Shown: positions 31,759 through 34,332 of the stretch, in pieces
Layout of the letters: each line of letters begins with the position of its first letter
How positions within the stretch are numbered: the stretch's first letter is position 1
Assembly: GCA_002482725.1 (NCBI GenBank)
Contig: DLGO01000027.1
Span: forward strand, 27,719 to 62,050
Length of the DNA stretch: 34,332 nt
Source: Bacteroidetes bacterium UBA7692
Lineage (GTDB): Bacteria > Bacteroidota > Bacteroidia > Chitinophagales > LD1
Direction of reading: 5' to 3'
Position numbers and translations under genes: made by a program
The notes under the pieces: generated by a model
The model's database searches: none
What the model saw: the letters and a program-made list of their open reading frames with translations, nothing else
Told to the model about the DNA's origin: nothing

Positions 31759-32847
31759 ATGAAGATGAAAGGTCTGCTGCAATTTACTGATAAGGGCATA
31801 TACTGTGCTGCAGGGGATTTTTACATAGATCCCTGGCGCGGTGTAGATCGTGCTATAATAACGCATGCCCATAGCGACCATGCACGCTGGGGCAGCAAAC
31901 ATTATCTGGCACACAAGCACTCCGAATCTATGATGCGGCTGCGTCTGGGTAAGGATATAAGCCTGCGGACAGTGGAGTACGGTGAGGTGGTATATGTGAA
32001 TGGCGTAAAAGTGTCGCTGCACCCCGCCGGCCACATGATAGGCTCATCACAGATTAGGGTAGAGCATGGTGGCGAGGTATGGGTGGCCAGCGGAGATTAC
32101 AAAACAGAAGATGATGGTGTAAGTGGTGGCTTCGAACCGGTTCGCTGCGATGTGTTTATCACAGAGTCTACATTTGGGCTGCCGATATACAGGTGGAAGT
32201 CACAGCAAACTATTTTTAATGATATAAATACCTGGTGGGCACGAAATAAAGAGCAGGGCAAAGCAAGCATGTTGCTGTGCTATAGTGTGGGCAAGGCGCA
32301 GCGCGTATTGGAGCATCTGGATAAAAGTATTGGCAACATATATGCGCATGCAGCGGTGCACAATGCACAGCGGGTATTGATAGAAGGAGGATTGCCTTTG
32401 TATGATGTACAACATTGGAATAGTGCGTTACCAAAGGAAAAGGGCACAATGATAGTAGCACCACCGTCTGCCGATAACTCACCTTGGATGAAGCGGTTTG
32501 CACCCTTAGCCATAGGCATGTGCAGCGGATGGATGCAGGTACGCGGAGCACAGCGCAGGCGCAATGCCGATGCGGGCTTTGCATTGAGCGACCATGCAGA
32601 CTGGCCCGGCTTATTGGGTGCTATCCGGGCTACCGGAGCCAGCAAGGTATTCGTAACGCACGGATACCAGGCAGTATTCACAAGATACCTGAACGACATA
32701 GGCATTGAAGCTTATGAGGTACTGACCCAATATGGCGATGATGAAGCAGAAGATAGTGCTACCACATCCAAACTGGCAGAAGACCATGAGCGGGGCGATA
32801 CGCCAATGGCAGCATCCGAACCAAAAGAAGCAGAGCCTGAAGTATGA
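31759..32847 (+). CDS. Ligase-associated DNA exonuclease (metallo-beta-lactamase fold)
   Basis: 362 residues. LLQFTDKGIYCAAGDFYIDP opens the family; the metal site is THAHSDHA (His36, His38, Asp40, His41), with further ligands in HPAGHMIGS and SGDYKTED. The beta-CASP-like part contains LLCYSVGKAQRVLEHL and ALSDHADWPGLL, then KVFVTHGYQAVFTRYL. The acidic C-terminal tail (about 35 residues) looks disordered. It belongs to a known bacterial DNA-damage cassette with an ATP-dependent ligase, a helicase and a phosphoesterase. It overlaps the ligase start by 4 bp (ATGA). Confidence 0.92.
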   Translation: MKMKGLLQFTDKGIYCAAGDFYIDPWRGVDRAIITHAHSDHARWGSKHYLAHKHSESMMRLRLGKDISLRTVEYGEVVYVNGVKVSLHPAGHMIGSSQIRVEHGGEVWVASGDYKTEDDGVSGGFEPVRCDVFITESTFGLPIYRWKSQQTIFNDINTWWARNKEQGKASMLLCYSVGKAQRVLEHLDKSIGNIYAHAAVHNAQRVLIEGGLPLYDVQHWNSALPKEKGTMIVAPPSADNSPWMKRFAPLAIGMCSGWMQVRGAQRRRNADAGFALSDHADWPGLLGAIRATGASKVFVTHGYQAVFTRYLNDIGIEAYEVLTQYGDDEAEDSATTSKLAEDHERGDTPMAASEPKEAEPEV

Positions 32848-34332
32848 AGCTATTTGCAAACCTGATAGAGGAAGTAACGGCCAGTACCAAGACAAACGAA
32901 AAAATGAGTGCGCTTGTCAGGTATTTCATGCTGGCGCATGAAGATGATAAGATATGGACCCTGGCCCTATTTACCGGGCGCAGGCCAAAGCGCAATGTAA
33001 GCTCTACGCTTTTGCAGGCCTGGTGCGCAGAGTTGGCAGATATTCCCTTGTGGTTGTTTCAGGAGAGCTACATGAATGTCGGCGACCTAAGCGAAACCAT
33101 AGCGCTGATACTACCCGAGTCGGACTCCATAAGCGAGAAACCACTATCATACTGGATACACTACCTGATAGCGCTACAGAACAAAAACGAAGAGGAGAAG
33201 AAGGAAAGCATAATTCGCGCCTGGATGGAGCTTGGCACGAAAGAGCGGTTTGTATTTAATAAACTCATGAGTGCCAACTTCAGGATAGGTGTGTCTGAAG
33301 CCCTTGTGATTAACGCATTGGCTAAAATATATGAAACCAATCCGCAGGTAATGGCGCACCGCATCAGCGGCAACTGGAACCCCACAACCATAACCTATAA
33401 TGAACTGGTGCTGGGCGAACATACAGATACAGATGCATCCAAGCCATACCCGTTTTACCTGGCATATCCAGTAGAGGATGCTGTAGACAAGCTGGGGCTT
33501 GCAGCAGAATGGCAGGCGGAGTGGAAATGGGATGGTATACGCGGTCAAATAATAAAGCGTAAAGGAGACCTGTTTGTCTGGAGCCGGGGCGAGGAATTGA
33601 TCACAGATAAATTTCCGGAGTACCAGATACTAAAAGAGCTGCTACCCGATGGCATAGCCCTGGATGGGGAAATCATCTGCTTTGCGGATAATAAGCCATT
33701 GCCTTTTAGCATATTGCAGACACGCATAGGCCGGAAGAATATAACTAAGAAAATACTGCAGGAAGCACCTGCGGTTTTCCTGATATACGATATACTGGAA
33801 TATGGCTATGAAGACCAACGCGGTAACACCCAAAAGCAAAGAAGGGAATTACTGGAGTCGCTGGTAGCACAAAGCAGGCAATTGGCAGCAGAAAAAGGAA
33901 TAATGAAAGAGCCATTCGTGCTGCAATTATCACCTGTTATTGAATTCAATGATTGGGATCAACTGAGAAGTATCCGGTTGCAATCGCGCGAAAATGTGAG
34001 TGAAGGGGTGATGCTAAAACGAAAGAATGCCATATACCAGGCCGGCCGAAAAAGGGGAGACTGGTGGAAATGGAAGGTGGACCCTCTGTCCATAGATGCG
34101 GTGCTGGTAGCAGCGCAGAAAGGCAGTGGCCGAAGGGCTACCCTGTATACCGATTATACATTTGCCGTGCGGGACAGCAGCGGCAACCTGATTACTTTTG
34201 CCAAGGCATATTCGGGCCTTACAGACAAGGAATTTGTTGAGGTAGACGCCTTTATAAAGAAGAATATACTGGAGAAATTTGGCCCGGTGCGCACCGTAAA
34301 TCCAGAGCTGGTATTCGAGATAGGCTTTGAAG
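32844..34332 (+). CDS. ATP-dependent DNA ligase of the ligase-associated cassette (partial, C-terminus beyond window)
   Basis: 496 residues are visible from the ATG at 32844 (MKLFANLIEEVTASTKTNEK). An N-terminal DNA-binding domain of about 200 residues includes LFTGRRPKRNVSSTLLQAW and FRIGVSEALVINALAKIYE. The adenylation domain carries WKWDGIRGQ with nucleophile Lys228, SRGEELITDKFPE, ALDGEII, SEGVMLKRKN and WKWKVDPLSIDAV. An OB fold then begins. It seals nicks using ATP. It is co-translated with the exonuclease; the rest of the cassette (DEXH helicase, phosphoesterase) would lie right of the window if present. It is the second ATP-dependent ligase in this window besides LigD. Confidence 0.94.
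   Translation, partial: MKLFANLIEEVTASTKTNEKMSALVRYFMLAHEDDKIWTLALFTGRRPKRNVSSTLLQAWCAELADIPLWLFQESYMNVGDLSETIALILPESDSISEKPLSYWIHYLIALQNKNEEEKKESIIRAWMELGTKERFVFNKLMSANFRIGVSEALVINALAKIYETNPQVMAHRISGNWNPTTITYNELVLGEHTDTDASKPYPFYLAYPVEDAVDKLGLAAEWQAEWKWDGIRGQIIKRKGDLFVWSRGEELITDKFPEYQILKELLPDGIALDGEIICFADNKPLPFSILQTRIGRKNITKKILQEAPAVFLIYDILEYGYEDQRGNTQKQRRELLESLVAQSRQLAAEKGIMKEPFVLQLSPVIEFNDWDQLRSIRLQSRENVSEGVMLKRKNAIYQAGRKRGDWWKWKVDPLSIDAVLVAAQKGSGRRATLYTDYTFAVRDSSGNLITFAKAYSGLTDKEFVEVDAFIKKNILEKFGPVRTVNPELVFEIGFE

Overview
The window is chromosomal DNA from a member of the Bacteroidota, most likely a Chitinophagales/Chitinophagaceae-type soil or freshwater organism. This is an inference from gene content: a lipoprotein TamA homologue (TamL) beside an SpoU methyltransferase, a type IX secretion sorting domain, S13/S11/L36/IF-1 of Bacteroidota type, promoters matching the TAnnTTTG -7 element, and generally weak Shine-Dalgarno sequences. 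No transposase, integrase, tRNA, rRNA or CRISPR array was found.

Layout. 1-3.8 kb: a radical SAM gene running off the left edge, divergent from an SGNH hydrolase / polytopic membrane protein pair, then a small GNAT acetyltransferase. 3.8-5.2 kb: an SDR oxidoreductase and a stand-alone AraC-type regulator, with three 21-bp direct repeats between them. 5.2-6.5 kb: a shortened ribosomal operon (infA-rpmJ-rpsM-rpsK) with its own promoter and a strong terminator directly after rpsK; rpsD, rpoA and rplQ do not follow. 6.6-11.7 kb: 2Fe-2S flavin reductase, TrmH/SpoU methyltransferase, divergent tamL, DUF1801 protein and a small lipoprotein. 11.7-13.0 kb: a 1.3-kb gene-free stretch full of short repeats and hairpins. 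13.0-17.6 kb: a CBS-domain protein, then the oxidative pentose phosphate operon gnd-zwf-pgl. 17.7-19.7 kb: DUF763 gene tightly followed by endonuclease V. 19.7-22.1 kb: a membrane protein and small secreted or disordered proteins, including one that is little more than a lipobox plus a type IX sorting domain. 22.2-24.8 kb: ligD split by a frameshift at an A10 tract. 24.9-31.7 kb: OmpA-like lipoprotein, a collagen-like protein, YihY/BrkB, CsbD, poxvirus-type topoisomerase IB, a DUF748/AsmA-like protein, a 51-residue lmo0937-type membrane protein, small hydrophilic proteins and a DJ-1/PfpI protein. 31.8 kb to the right edge: ligase-associated exonuclease and ATP-dependent DNA ligase, the ligase cut by the window end.

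Taken together the right two thirds looks like a stress and DNA-maintenance neighbourhood: NADPH supply (gnd-zwf-pgl), deaminated-base repair (endonuclease V), end joining (LigD), a second ligase with its nuclease, topoisomerase IB, and general-stress proteins (CsbD, PfpI, lmo0937 type). The genes sit in many short units separated by good terminators, so this is a neighbourhood and not one operon. The best candidates for something undescribed are the A10 frameshift in ligD (with the dnaX-type slippery heptamer), the DUF763-endonuclease V pair, the AraC-spaced 21-bp repeat array, and the repeat mosaic at 11.9-12.6 kb.
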